A stretch of DNA of 22,801 bases from Chara braunii (lineage: Eukaryota; Streptophyta; Charophyceae; Charales; Characeae). The position numbers and the translations under genes are program-made. The notes beneath the pieces were generated by a model, which was not told where the DNA came from, searched no databases, and worked only from the letters and a program-made list of their open reading frames with translations. Positions 8,601 through 20,754 of the stretch are shown here, in pieces. The first letter of the stretch is position 1. Each line of letters opens with the position of its first letter. The DNA is taken from positions 993,227-1,016,027 of the forward strand of contig BFEA01000510.1 of NCBI GenBank assembly GCA_003427395.1, in the 5' to 3' direction.

Positions 8601-11600
8601 TGCATCTGTAGGGGATGGGCCACGCATACGCTTGCATGAAGCCGAGGGAATGAAAGTGGGCGGATTTTCAAGAGAGGTTGAAGAAGGTGGGCGTTGACAT
8701 GACAGCAGTTAAGTGCAGGAAGAAATGGGACAACTTGATGCAGCAGTTCAAGAAGGTGCACCTGTTCAAGGGGGGGTCTGGGAAACATGACTTCTTTCAA
8801 TTAATGGGCAAGGAGAGGTTACTTCAGTTTCACCATGGATCGGGCCGTGTATGAGGAGATCAAGGGGTGGACCGCGAAGAGTCACACCATACACCCAAAG
8901 AATGCCGCCGACACAGGCGGTTCGGGTGGTGTGCAGCTGCCGTTCGGATGTTCGGGGGGGCTTGAATCTGTAGACGATGGGGACGCGGTAGGTGACAAAA
9001 ACGAAGAAGACGACATCTCCACGAAAGGTTCTTCACACAGTACTCACGCCGACCCCGCCAACGTTCAGTGGAAGGATCTTCCTTTCCGACATCCTCCACC
9101 AGCCGCCGCAGCCACACGACAAACCGCCCTCACCCCAACAACGTCATTCAAATTTTGAATTTCGAACCGGGACGTCCGTGCGTTGTTATTTTATTTTTTT
9201 ATGGGTCGCCATGAAGATTCGAATTTTCCCGCCACTCGAAGCTGGACCACGCCCGTCCACACGGACAACAGCCCATGCGTCCAGCTTCGAGTGGCTGGAC
9301 CACGCCCGTCCACACCTACCCCACCCCACCCCGCGGTCGGCAATAGTATTATGCGACTGGCCGCAGACCCTCCGTAGGAATCCTCCTTTAAAGACCGCCC
9401 CGAGGACGAGTGGAACGACGGCGGAAATTTTCTCGGGCGACCCGAAGGAAAACCCCTCGGGCCTCGAGGACGGCCCGAGGAGTGTCTAACGAACCGCCTA
9501 CCTCTCTCTTCTTATGTGCACTGGCCCTAAAGGCCTTGTTCCAGGGTCCCATATGGAAATTTACATAGAATTTTGAAAGTTTGAGATATCGGGGCCATTA
9601 CCCGGCTTTGGCTAAGAAAAATTTGAGCTACTTGAACTTTAGAAATAGGCAAAATTCAGAAAACGACTCAGAAACCCCCCATCAATCCTCTTTTACCTCA
9701 CTCCGGCAAGACTTACTGCAGAAGAGCCACCATCTCCGCTGCTGCTATACCCTATTTCCATTTTACGAGCTAGCCCCCTCACTAGTAGGACGCTTGATAT
9801 CCCACCATCTACTTCTCCCACTCACCTCTTTTCTTGAAACAAAAGCTCCTTTCTATTCGTGGGGAGCAACACGTGCTGGGAACCAGGCCCAGCGACCCAT
9901 ATCAAATTGTACAAATCTTTTGAGATACCGGGGTCATTACCCGGCTTTAACTGAAAAAACCGTCTGAGAACACTTGCGGTAATTCGGAAAGCATGGGAAT
10001 AAGTTGGGACTTTCCTAATGACCAATTAAGGAACCACTCATACATTAAGCACCACGGAGGTCCTACAAATGCTAAAAAATCCTCGGAATCCCTAACAAAA
10101 CCTTCCAAAGCTCTCCAACACTGTCTTACTCCCTGTTGAGCAGAGTTCGCAACTGGGATTTACTTGACACCCTCTTTGAGAACCAACCACCCATACCCAC
10201 TGTATACCTAGCCTGCCGGACCTTTGCCCATCTCCACCTGCTAAAAAGAAAAAAAAAGTATACCCAGACCTACCCTACCTGAACCTCTTCAGCATGTAAC
10301 TGGCCATACCTACCCATGAACATTTTTTTTCAAAACCACCCATGGCCACCTGAACCCAAACCGTTAGTTAGCCACCCATACCCTACCCTACCCAAGTTTT
10401 CTTTACCAGTACCCACCCGTACCTACCCATAATTGTCGGCACCCACCTGCAACCACCCGTGCTCATCACCCACCATCCCCTAACCGCCCCTAACCGCCCC
10501 TAACCGCCCCTTACTGTCCCTAACTGCCCTAACTGTCTCTAACCCCCCCTAACTGTCCCTAACTGTCCCTAACCGCGCCTAACCCCTGATTGTCCTTGAC
10601 AGCCCCCAACTGTCCCCAACCCCCTGGACGTCACAGGATTGACGTGGTTATTTTTATTATTGTTAATATTATTATTATTATTATTATTATTATTTTTGAG
10701 ATGTGGCAGCTGCTTCAGCTACTGCCGCAACAGCAACAGTTGTTACATCTGGTCACTTTGATGCTGCTATGGATGCATCTGGTGCTACAGCAGCCTATGC
10801 AACCTGTATAGCATCTGCAAATGCAACAACCCTCGGTCTGTCGCACACACAAATACACTCTCCACACACACACACACACACACATACACGCATACACGCA
10901 TACACGCATGCGACATACACACATAAATGTTACATACACAGGGTTACACACATATGAATACAGTCTGAAATTTTGAAAAACAAAAAATAAAAAATTGAAG
11001 AGATATAAAATTCACCCTTGCGAGAAAAAATGTTTGCTTCATGGGAAAGCAAGAAATTTCGAATATGTGAAAAGTGTTACGCTTGAGCAAAAATACAAAG
11101 CCTGCAAAGCTACAAGACTCACATCGGGTATACCACGGTTACCCGATGGGAACCTCTACCCGCCTGTCTCCACCCCTTTTTTTTTTTGGCCACCCGTACC
11201 TGCCCATACCCATCTATTTTTTTTTCTGGCCGCCCATACCTGTTTTATTTTTCTTACCCCTACCCCTACCTGCCCCTACCCACCCTCGATCTCCAAAAAG
11301 GCCAATTGTGCCCCCCTAACAACCACCACCTTTTGTTTGTGCCTGCCCATACCCAACTCCCCCTTCGGAAAGGGTACCCATACCCGCCCATAACCAGGCG
11401 GTTACAGTTGGGTACGGCCGGGTACGGGCAACGGTTACCCATTTGCGTTCTCTGATAGTGACTGGTTACAATTCTGGAGGATGTGTGGTGGGAGAGGAGA
11501 GTATATTCGAGGCCATATGCAATTCACACACGGTGCACACATGGAGGGCATATGCTTCGCACACTGCGTAGGACCCTCTCGATGGTGGCTGTGGCAGTGT

Positions 11601-13691
11601 GGTATGCATACCCAATCCATGATACAAACACACACAACCTACGGGTTGTCCTGCTAACACCCACCTAACCAATAGGCTAAGCGGGCTAACTTTTTCTCCC
11701 GAATACAACGTACGGTCATTATATCTGTATCTAGACCGAAAGATGCCTCAAATACAGCTATAACGACCGTACGTTGTATTCGGGGGACGAAGGTAAGGAG
11801 AGGTTGAGGTGACCCCCAAGATGAGCAGTTCACCCACCCCAGCGGGGATTGCTCACTGACAGCCACACGGGTGTACCCAACCACACTCATCCAACACATC
11901 TCTCGGTCAGAGGTTTGGTGAAGTGATCACTTGGTGATTCTTGATGGGATGGGATGGATGACATTTCACTATCGCATTGTGTGATGATGCTTTGCAGACT
12001 CCAGTCTTGTGCCGCCATATGTGTACTCAGTGTTTGGCACCTCCCGGCAGCTGGCGATTGGACCAGTCGCCGTCGTGTCGCTCCTTTTGGGTGAACTCCT
12101 GACCAAAGAGTTTAAGCCTTACTTAGACAATAAGGGTATTCCAACGGATGTTGCAAAGTTCGAGAAGCAATGGAACCCTCAGTACGTCTACTTCGCATTC
12201 CTGGCAACGTTCTTTACCGGATTGATACAGCTCTCCCTCGGCATCTTCAGGTGCGCGTGCGTGTATCGTTTGCAAATCCACCTTTTTTCTTTTCTTTTTT
12301 AAGTTTTAAGTTTTAAATTAAATCCCACTCTGCATCGTTTGCAGTCCAGTTGATGGTCAGCTCTGTGAGAGAAGTGCAAATAGTCTGTTCGTGCCAACGG
12401 GCCTAGCGCAGTTGGTGGTACACCCACACTTTGAGTGGTGTTTGGGCCGGGGTCACATTTTGGGGTCAGATACGTAACCCCACTGAGGCAGCATGAGTTT
12501 TGTTGTGTGTTTGTGTTCGTTCTATTTGCAGTCATAATCTGAGGGCATACTCACACACTACCGTCCTCAGACCGAGTAGAACGCCCGGTGATTGTAGAAG
12601 TATTTGGTGCAATTTTCAGTTTAAATACAGCTATAAAGACCGGGCATTCTATTCAGGTGAGGACGGTAGCAGATAAAATTGCAAAATCACAAAATCTGTG
12701 TAACTTCGAGGGCCACACAGTCGCCGTATTTTGCAAATTCACGTATCTGCGTACATATATGTCAGCGGCCTGGGGATACAAGGGCATACACATTTTGCGG
12801 CGGCCACCTCTGGAGGTGCCCACAAAATGCGTATTGTTGTTTCCTGTGGTTTCTTTCCCTGTTCACTATTAGAATTTTGCGCCTCATGCTGTGTGACTGC
12901 AGGGTGTATAAATTCGCATTTGGATGACTGGTCGCCGTCGTGTGGCTTCTGTTTTGTGCTAGATGTGGGAGAGTTGTGTGACCAGGCGGTGCCCCATACG
13001 CGCGAAATGATAACACAAAATTTGCGATTTGATGTGCTAGTGTGACTGTGTGAGTAGGCCTTGAGTTATGTTATTTTTGTGACCTGTTTTTTTTTCTTTT
13101 CTTTTCTTTTTAATAGAAACATCCGGTGACGTTCTATGGAGCACTTTAGCAGTTAGCATCACGGTGCCATCACATCGACAGCTGCAACAGCAAACACGCG
13201 TCACGTTGATGCTTAACCACAACCCTGGTTAAGGTGGATTATCACTTAACAGTGTAATCAGTTAGGGGATTCTGCAGACTGTTGAGGGTTCAGCCTCCTC
13301 CTGATCAGTTGGTGAAACTCCGACGAAACAGTTTGTCACAGCCCCTCGTTTCTTGTCCTCTTCTCCCTCCCTCTCTGCCTACGTACGGTTTACCGCGCAG
13401 CTATATAACTTGTGCAAGTGTGCCACTTCGACGGTAGATGGGTGTGTGAACACTTGGTGCTTTACCACACAAACGTGGCCAAACTGTATCTTCTACTATA
13501 TTGCCCATCTATACCTTTCTTTTGTTTCATGGATGGTTTGTGATGATTTGTGGATAGAATGAGAGAGGGAGAGGGTGTTTTTTTTTTTAAATTTTAAACA
13601 CATATTGAATTTGTCTGCAATAGAGGTAAAGCTGCGTTGATTTGGGATGTACTCATCTGAGTGGAACAGGGGCTGTTGTGGTGAAAATCTT

Positions 13692-13746
<55 letters not shown>

Positions 13747-16340
13747 TTCTTCTTTTCTTCTCACCAACCTCCATATCTGCCTTCTCTCTCTACTTCTAGG
13801 GAGAGAGAGATAGAGATCAGGGGCTTGGCTACTATTCAGGGAAGCTTTGCCTTCAGGTTTGGTTCGGACATGACATTGTAACTGGAGATGACTGCGGGAC
13901 TGGGAGATCACTCAATCTACTTCTTCCGCTTCCCACACTTCGTCTCCTCTCCCTTGCCTCCATCATCGATGGTGCTTCTCCCTAACTGTGGGCGTGCAAG
14001 GAGGAATTTCGTTTTTGTATGCTACTATGCTTCCATCTTTGCCTCTCTACATGTCTCGCATAAGCGGTTAACAGGGACCCCCACTTTTCAGCCCTGGTTA
14101 ACCCCTTCAACCCTGAAAAGTGCATTGGAGATCATTTTTTCCATTTTTTTCTGTTTTTTTTCTTTTTCTTTTGCCCTGTTTTAGTTTTGGTCAAGGTCTG
14201 TGTGTGCCAAGTTTGTTGTTTGTTGGGGTCTTGGAGTTGACTGTTTTGGCTAGCCCTCCTGAAAAATCCTGAAAATCCTGAAAACTGAAAAGAGTGAATT
14301 TTGCATGAAAACACACTTTTGCCTTGCTGTTTTATAGGTTTCAAGTTTTTTTTTCATTTTTTTTAATTTGTAAGTAGTTAGTATGATCTCCACTCTATGA
14401 ATTGGTGGCAAGTTTGGTTAAAATGACCCTTGGGTTTTGTTATAAATGGCCTGACAAGTGGTCTGAAAATTTTGAGGCCTCCCTTAATCGTCTCTCTCTA
14501 CATGGTGACGAGGTATGCATGTGTTGAGTCATGAGTCACACTGCTGTCTTCCAGTCTTGTGCTGCTTCGCATTTGCTGTTTCTCCTCAGCTTGGTGATCA
14601 CTTGGTCCTGCACCATGCCCAGATGCGCATAGGGATGTGACAGTGAGGGACACGTAATTCCATGGACCACCCCTGAACCCTAAACCAGGGATACATGAGA
14701 AGGGGGGGAGGAGGGGAGAGCGGGGGGGGAGAAGAATTCAGGTGTCACATGTCAGGGAGGGGGTACGCGTGCTTGCCTAGTTGAACGAGTATACAGGGGG
14801 AGGATGCAGCGAGTCCCAAGAGTCGTTGCACTACCTGATGTAGTCATCAACGGTCTCAATCTGCTGGCTAGTAATGACAAAGCCGATGGATAATGGAGAT
14901 GGCTGGAGGAGGAGGTGTAGCTGATGGATAGTGGAGATGGCTGGAGGAGGAGGTAAATGATGGAAAGTTGAGATGGCTGGAGGAGGAGAAAGGAGGAATG
15001 CGATGGACAGTGGAGATGGCTGGAGGACGAGGAAATAGGAAGGCGATGGCTAGGGAAGGTAGGAAGTATCATATTATCAGGCGTCAAAAGGACGATACGT
15101 CGCGTTCCCAAGTGCGGCCCTTCTGCCTTGTCTCCTGAGCTATACTGATGCTAAGCAGAGTTTTCAGACTTCAGAACTGGGCAGGTTAATGCGGACGTAA
15201 CTACAAATTTTGTAGACTTTGTATAGTTCCCATGGGACCAGAGTTTTTCCTCCGATTCTGAGATTTTGGTTAACAGTTGGGTTAAGAAATGAATGACTGG
15301 GTGGTGTTTTGCAGATTGGGCTTCCTTATCGAGTACATGAGTCATTCCGTTGTCGTTGGATTCATGGGCGGAGCTGCAGTGACGATTGCCGGGTCGCAGC
15401 TGAAGGGGCTCATTGGTTATAAGGATTACACGACCAAGTCAAACATTCAGAGCATTGTGAACAGTATTATCGACCATACTGATCAGGTATGCGACAAGTA
15501 CGATGTGTTTATGCATCTGGTCACATGACTGGTACATAATACAACTGCAAGAAAAGAAAGACCTCTAAAGCCGGGCCTCAGAATGAGTGAGCAGGGGTGC
15601 ACTTGTGTGATATGTCACCACAAATCTGGAAATCGTAGCCGATGCCACCGACTTGGGCTATAGGCATTGACATAGGCTATAGAGTAGTATACACTATAGG
15701 TGAGGCATTGGCATAGGCTATAGGCTACGGCTATAGGCTGTTGGCTATTGGCTATTGGCTATTGGCTATTGTCTTTGTTGTCATGAAAACGAGAAACACC
15801 AGTAAACACTGCCACTTTGTAGAAACCCTCGTTCCCCCGCGAGTGTTTTGCGCGGTCACTGGTTACATTGATCCACAACAAGCAAACCTGCGCTGTTCTG
15901 TTGGGAGACAGTCACTGTCATAGTACAGCAGAGGGAACGACAAAAGGCAGTGGAATCCTAAACCCTAAGCCCTGGACCCTAAACCTACCCTAACCCCACC
16001 TGACCCCACCCTAAACCCTAAACCAGGGAAAACGAGAGGCAGAGGAACTGCTGCAAAACCTTCAGCAAAGAGGGCTCGTGGAAGTTATGAAACCAACGTC
16101 ACTAGGAGATAACTTAAGCCCCGTGATGTATCCGCATGGAAGCAAGGGGTGAATTTGCAGTAGGCTGGCGGGAGCCGAGCAGGCATGACGCATTCACACG
16201 GGAGCAGAACCACGTCAGGAAAGAGAGAGCGTTTTTTTAATGTATTCCGTTGAATAATCCTTTTGCTCTATATATAATTAAGCATGCTACATAATGAAGC
16301 ATGCTATATAATGAAGCATGCTATATAATGAAGCATGCTA

Positions 16341-16374
<34 letters not shown>

Positions 16375-19300
16375 NAAAAAAAAAAAAGAGCGTACACATA
16401 TGCCTTTTTCGGCCTTTTGGCTAAAATAGATCAAGTGTAGTATATCTGTTCTGATCAGTTTAATATCCGATCCATGGCCCATCGACCACATAAAAAAACA
16501 AAAAGAGAGCACACATACCAGTGCTTGAATAGGGGGAACGAGGCCGCAAAGTGGTAATATAGCACCTGAAGCGCAATTTGCGCTCTCGTCCGACCTGACA
16601 GTCGGAATCCCATTTCGGGATGAGAGCCTTTGGTGGAAGCGCTGCTGAACCATTCAGGTCGAATAGGACAGAGGGAGGATGATTAATGTGCCGTGCACTG
16701 CATCGAGTTGAGCATGCATAGTATTGCATACATTCACAATTTCATATTCTTGGAAAACAGACAAACAGTGGAGTGCCAAAAGCCGATTGGTGCAGTTCGT
16801 CACCACTCTGTTCTGCGTGTGTTATACGTGCGAGTTGCTGTACCCACTACGGCACAACTTTTTCGATAGACCGAAAAAGCGACCAAAGCGGAGCAATCAA
16901 TGTGGAAACAGCAGGAGCCCCTCATGTCCCATTTCCTTCCGCAAGCAAAAGACGAGAACAGTGTATGTAGGAACAATAAGTGCGGCAATATGTTTTGTCT
17001 GTGACAATTGGGCGCAGGCCCCACTGGTGCATGTTCATGCTAAGAAGGCATGAACATTACCATGATTACGACCAGGATCATGCTTTTCCAAGCATGAACA
17101 TAGCTCAAGTTGCGGCTGACCCCCTTAGTCTTGTGCACTGTTGCCTCGTCTCTTTCAACTTGCATGGGGCTGTGATTATGAAGTGATTATGAAGTGGTTA
17201 TAAAGTAGTTATAAAGTAGTTATTAATTTATAAAGTAGTTATAAAGTAGTTAGAATGAAGTGGCTCTAAAGTTCTAAACTGGTCACAAAGTGGTTAGAAT
17301 GAAGTGGCTACAAAGTGTTTACGAAGTGTTTACGAAGTGTTTACGAAGTGGTTAGGAAGTCGTTATGAAGTAGTTACGAAGTGGTTAAGTAGCCGCTAGA
17401 AGGGGTTCAAAAGTGGTAATGAAGTGGTTATGGAGTGCTAGGAAGTGGTTATGAAGTCACCCGCTCGCGCAGCCCGTGGCTGAGAGATGTGTTTCTCTCT
17501 CTTGCTGTACCAGGTTGCGACGACCAGAGCACCATTTTTGCCAAGATGGTATTGTGCATTAATAACAAACTTGATAGTCTACAAACTTACAAATTGGTTT
17601 GAAAGTGTTTTGAAAGTGCTTTTAAAGTGGTTATGAAGTGGTTATAAAGTCCTTTGCTGTACCATTTGCATGTGCCTGTGATGAACTCTTGTCTTGTGGT
17701 TCTGCCTCCTTGCAGTTCAAATGGGAAACGTTCGTATTGGGAATGGTGTTCCTCACGTATTTGTTGATCGCCAAGTTTATGGTAAGTAGGAATCAGCTTG
17801 CAGTACTTTGCCACTGCTCATCTGGAACAGTAACACCTACCGTTTTCACCTGAACAGTATAGCTGTACTTGGTGCAAGTTTCAGTCTAGATGCAGAGACA
17901 GTGACCGTGTGACGTGCGTTCTATTCGGGTAAAGATGGTAGTCTGAGAATGTAAGTTCAGTCCATGTGCTGTTTCTGAAGGACCTTAAGGAGGAAATAAA
18001 TATAGTTGACAAAATGTGGAATGAGCCCACTCTTGAGAATACTTTTTTTTTTTTTTTTTTTTTTTTTTTGGGTTGTTGTTGTTGTTTGAAAACAGGTCCT
18101 TTCTTTTTTGTCTTGAGATGGCAATTCTTTCCTGATATGGGCGATATTTTGGTGCATACTTTCCATTTTTTCGTCTCTGGAAAGTTGTATAATAAATTAA
18201 TAATACCCTAAGGTCAGCGCGGCAGCGCCCTTAAAAATATATATATATATCCTGATGAGTCGGTGAAACTCCGACGAAACAGTTTGTCACAGCCCCTCGT
18301 TTGTTGTCCTCTTCTCTCTCTCTGCCTACGGTTTACCGGGCAGTTCTGTTTGTGACGATATATATATAAATGACGATATATATATAAAATAAAATTGTAA
18401 ATCCATTTTGTCCTCGTCGCTCCTCTTCTTTTCTTTGCTCCTTTTCCCCCTGCTTTATCGTGCTTTTTTGTTTTTTTTGGTCATGTTGGAGAAACCAAGG
18501 CTCCTTCTTGTCTGGGGAGCAGCAGTCCGGTTCCTTTTCCACCGGCAAGTCAAAACATGATACAAATCGTACTCACGCACCGCCCCTCCCCATTGTGGCA
18601 GGGCAGGTCAGAGTGGACGGCATTGATTACTTCACTTGGGAAGGATATACCACCCCGCCCCCCTGTCTAAGCTGGCCTCATACTTATAAATTTCCAACCC
18701 TTTCCCACTCCCCCTTCGGTGGGGAGGGGACCGAGGGCCGCTTGTGCCCCCTGTGCCGGTACCAGTGCCATACAGCCCTGGCCCCCGGGATACCCTGGGG
18801 CGGTGACAATCCAGATTGATTAGTGATTGCAGTCCCAGGCGGACGGCCACACCCCCACATACACCTCCCTGTGACCTGCTGTGTTTGTGGTCGCCTAAAC
18901 CCTAAACCCTAAACCCTAATCCCCTGTGCTACCTGTTGTCAGGCCTGCTGTGTTTGTCGTCGCTCTACCCTAAACCCTGTATCCTCTGTGCTACCTCCTG
19001 TCCCCTTGGCCTCATGTCCATGTCAGTATGTGGTCTTCTCGGGCCAGGGCCAGGCTGATATGTGATCCTTGCCAACGGGGAGATCCCTGTGCGGCATCTG
19101 CTCCCGAGTGCTCGCCTGCTTGTATATAGGCATTGATCTTCCCAGCCAGCCTCAGCACCTAGCCCTGTACTAATATGCTCTTCTGGCCAACAAGTGGTTA
19201 AGCAGGCGATGGTCAGCAGCGGCCATGCGTCAGTTCGCCGACCTCTGCGCAATCTGCAACTCCGCAATCCCGGAGGACCTGGCCCTCTGCCTCATGTTCT

Positions 19301-20580
19301 GCCCTAAAGCAGAGCAGCTGTGGACGAGAGTAGCCACTTTATGGGGATCCATCACTGATACATCATTCGCCGACGACCGTTCACTCGGTTCACGGGGCTC
19401 AGGGCACCGGCGCTCCCAGAGATATGGCTGTGCACTCTCTTCCGGATGCTCTGACCCCTTACGCTCTGGATAATTTGGAAGAGAAGAGATGTAAGGAGAT
19501 GGTCAACGCACAAATCGTCCTGATGGCTGAGTCGTGGGAGACCCTCACGCAGTTGCCACAGGTTGAATACCAATCAGATTGGCACAAAACAGCCAAGCTT
19601 ATCAATCAGGATCCCGCCAAGAGCCAGTACATCATAGCCAAATTTAACAGGGAACGCCTCTCACTGGGTACCCTGCTTCATCATGCTATTTTGTTTGTCC
19701 AGGAGGAATTCCAGCCCCAGATTCTCCCCTCTTTTATGGCTCAGATATGCAACGCCACTCTCCTCGAACACCGGCCATGCTTCTTCCACCTCGGCTGAGC
19801 ATCGCTAGGCGAGGTACAAGGCTGAATCGCACAATTACAACAGGTATAACGTGCCCATACCACCAGAGCCAGTCAGCAGCGCACAAGGAATGATCTTTCC
19901 ACTAGCCAAACCTCCTCCCTTCCAGCGCCGCTCACCTCCAACAACGGCCGCGCTTCGACTACCTCAGCTCAGCATTGCCAGGCGAGGTATGAGGTTACTT
20001 CTCTGATACCAAATTGCAATCGACGCACTACCTTCTTCGCCGGAATACAACATACGTCGTACGGTCGTTATTGCCGTATTTAGACTGAAAGATACCCCAA
20101 ATACGTACAGCTATAATGACTTCACGACGTACGTTGCATTCTGGTGTAGAAGGTAGTTCACAGTTCCCACATGATGCATGAACTCAATTCGCAATTTCGC
20201 ACATTGTTTGTCGCTAAAGCTGAACTAGCAAGTACACTAGAGCATAGACAAAGCTACAGAAGAATAGGAGAGGAGAAGGAAAGATTTCAATAGTATCAAG
20301 GAAGGAAATCTTCACGGGTCTTCCACCCTCCTCCGGACCTCCAGGCTTCTTCCTCTCTCTGCTCGCTACCTCAATTTTCCAACCTTACCCTCTACAGATG
20401 ATCAAGTTGACATTCCTCCCAACAGCAGCCACTCACCAGTACGCCAGTCAGTCCTCCAGCGTTCTGTCATCGGGCGCTATGGGTGCTGATGCGCCAAATC
20501 CAGCACCGCTGGTCTCCTGAACCAAAGCGATCTCTCTCCAGCAACAATCACTACCAGGTAAGTCAGTTTTGCCTCCCTGC

Positions 20581-20659
<79 letters not shown>

Positions 20660-20660
20660 N

Positions 20661-20754
<94 letters not shown>

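Larger units (their letters stand above)
6918..9498 (+). mobile_element. 2.58-kb TIR DNA transposon, non-autonomous, possibly PIF/Harbinger-like
   Basis: The left end (6918-6939) and inverse right end (9477-9498) match at 19 of 22 positions, with core GTTAGACACTCCTC identical. Further in, CCCCGAGGAAATT on the left resembles CCCGAGAAAATTT on the right. The left flank is TTA and the right TAC, so no clean 3-bp target duplication. It carries a decayed Myb/SANT-like gene and no visible transposase. PIF/Harbinger elements carry a Myb/SANT partner protein and G-rich ends of this style, which is the basis of the class guess. Confidence 0.6.
12251..15314 (+). other. SULTR intron 3 (remaining content)
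   Basis: GT-AG intron of 3064 nt holding the SINE-like head, MITE C, the hammerhead copy at 13277, a (CA)n(GA)n microsatellite (13694-13746), T-rich sequence (14129-14200, 14347-14375), a CCCTAAA-like spot (14684-14697), a GGGGGAG run and the tandem array at 14885. The stretches 12669-13276 and 13750-14880 show no gene. Confidence 0.8.

Noticed and set aside
15957-16026. True chromosome end
   Set aside because: The tract is short, degenerate and lies inside an intron with coding exons on both sides.
16398-16503. Functional U2 snRNA gene
   Set aside because: No Sm site or 3' stem-loops, small insertions in the conserved 5' domain, and no upstream snRNA promoter element seen; an A tail and flanking duplication favour a pseudogene.
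18252-18343. Active self-cleaving ribozyme in intron 5
   Set aside because: Core is canonical but the 5' strand of stem III, cleavage site and stem I are missing.
19225-19798. Two separate small host genes
   Set aside because: The adjacent frames continue one LINE reverse-transcriptase tail across frameshifts.
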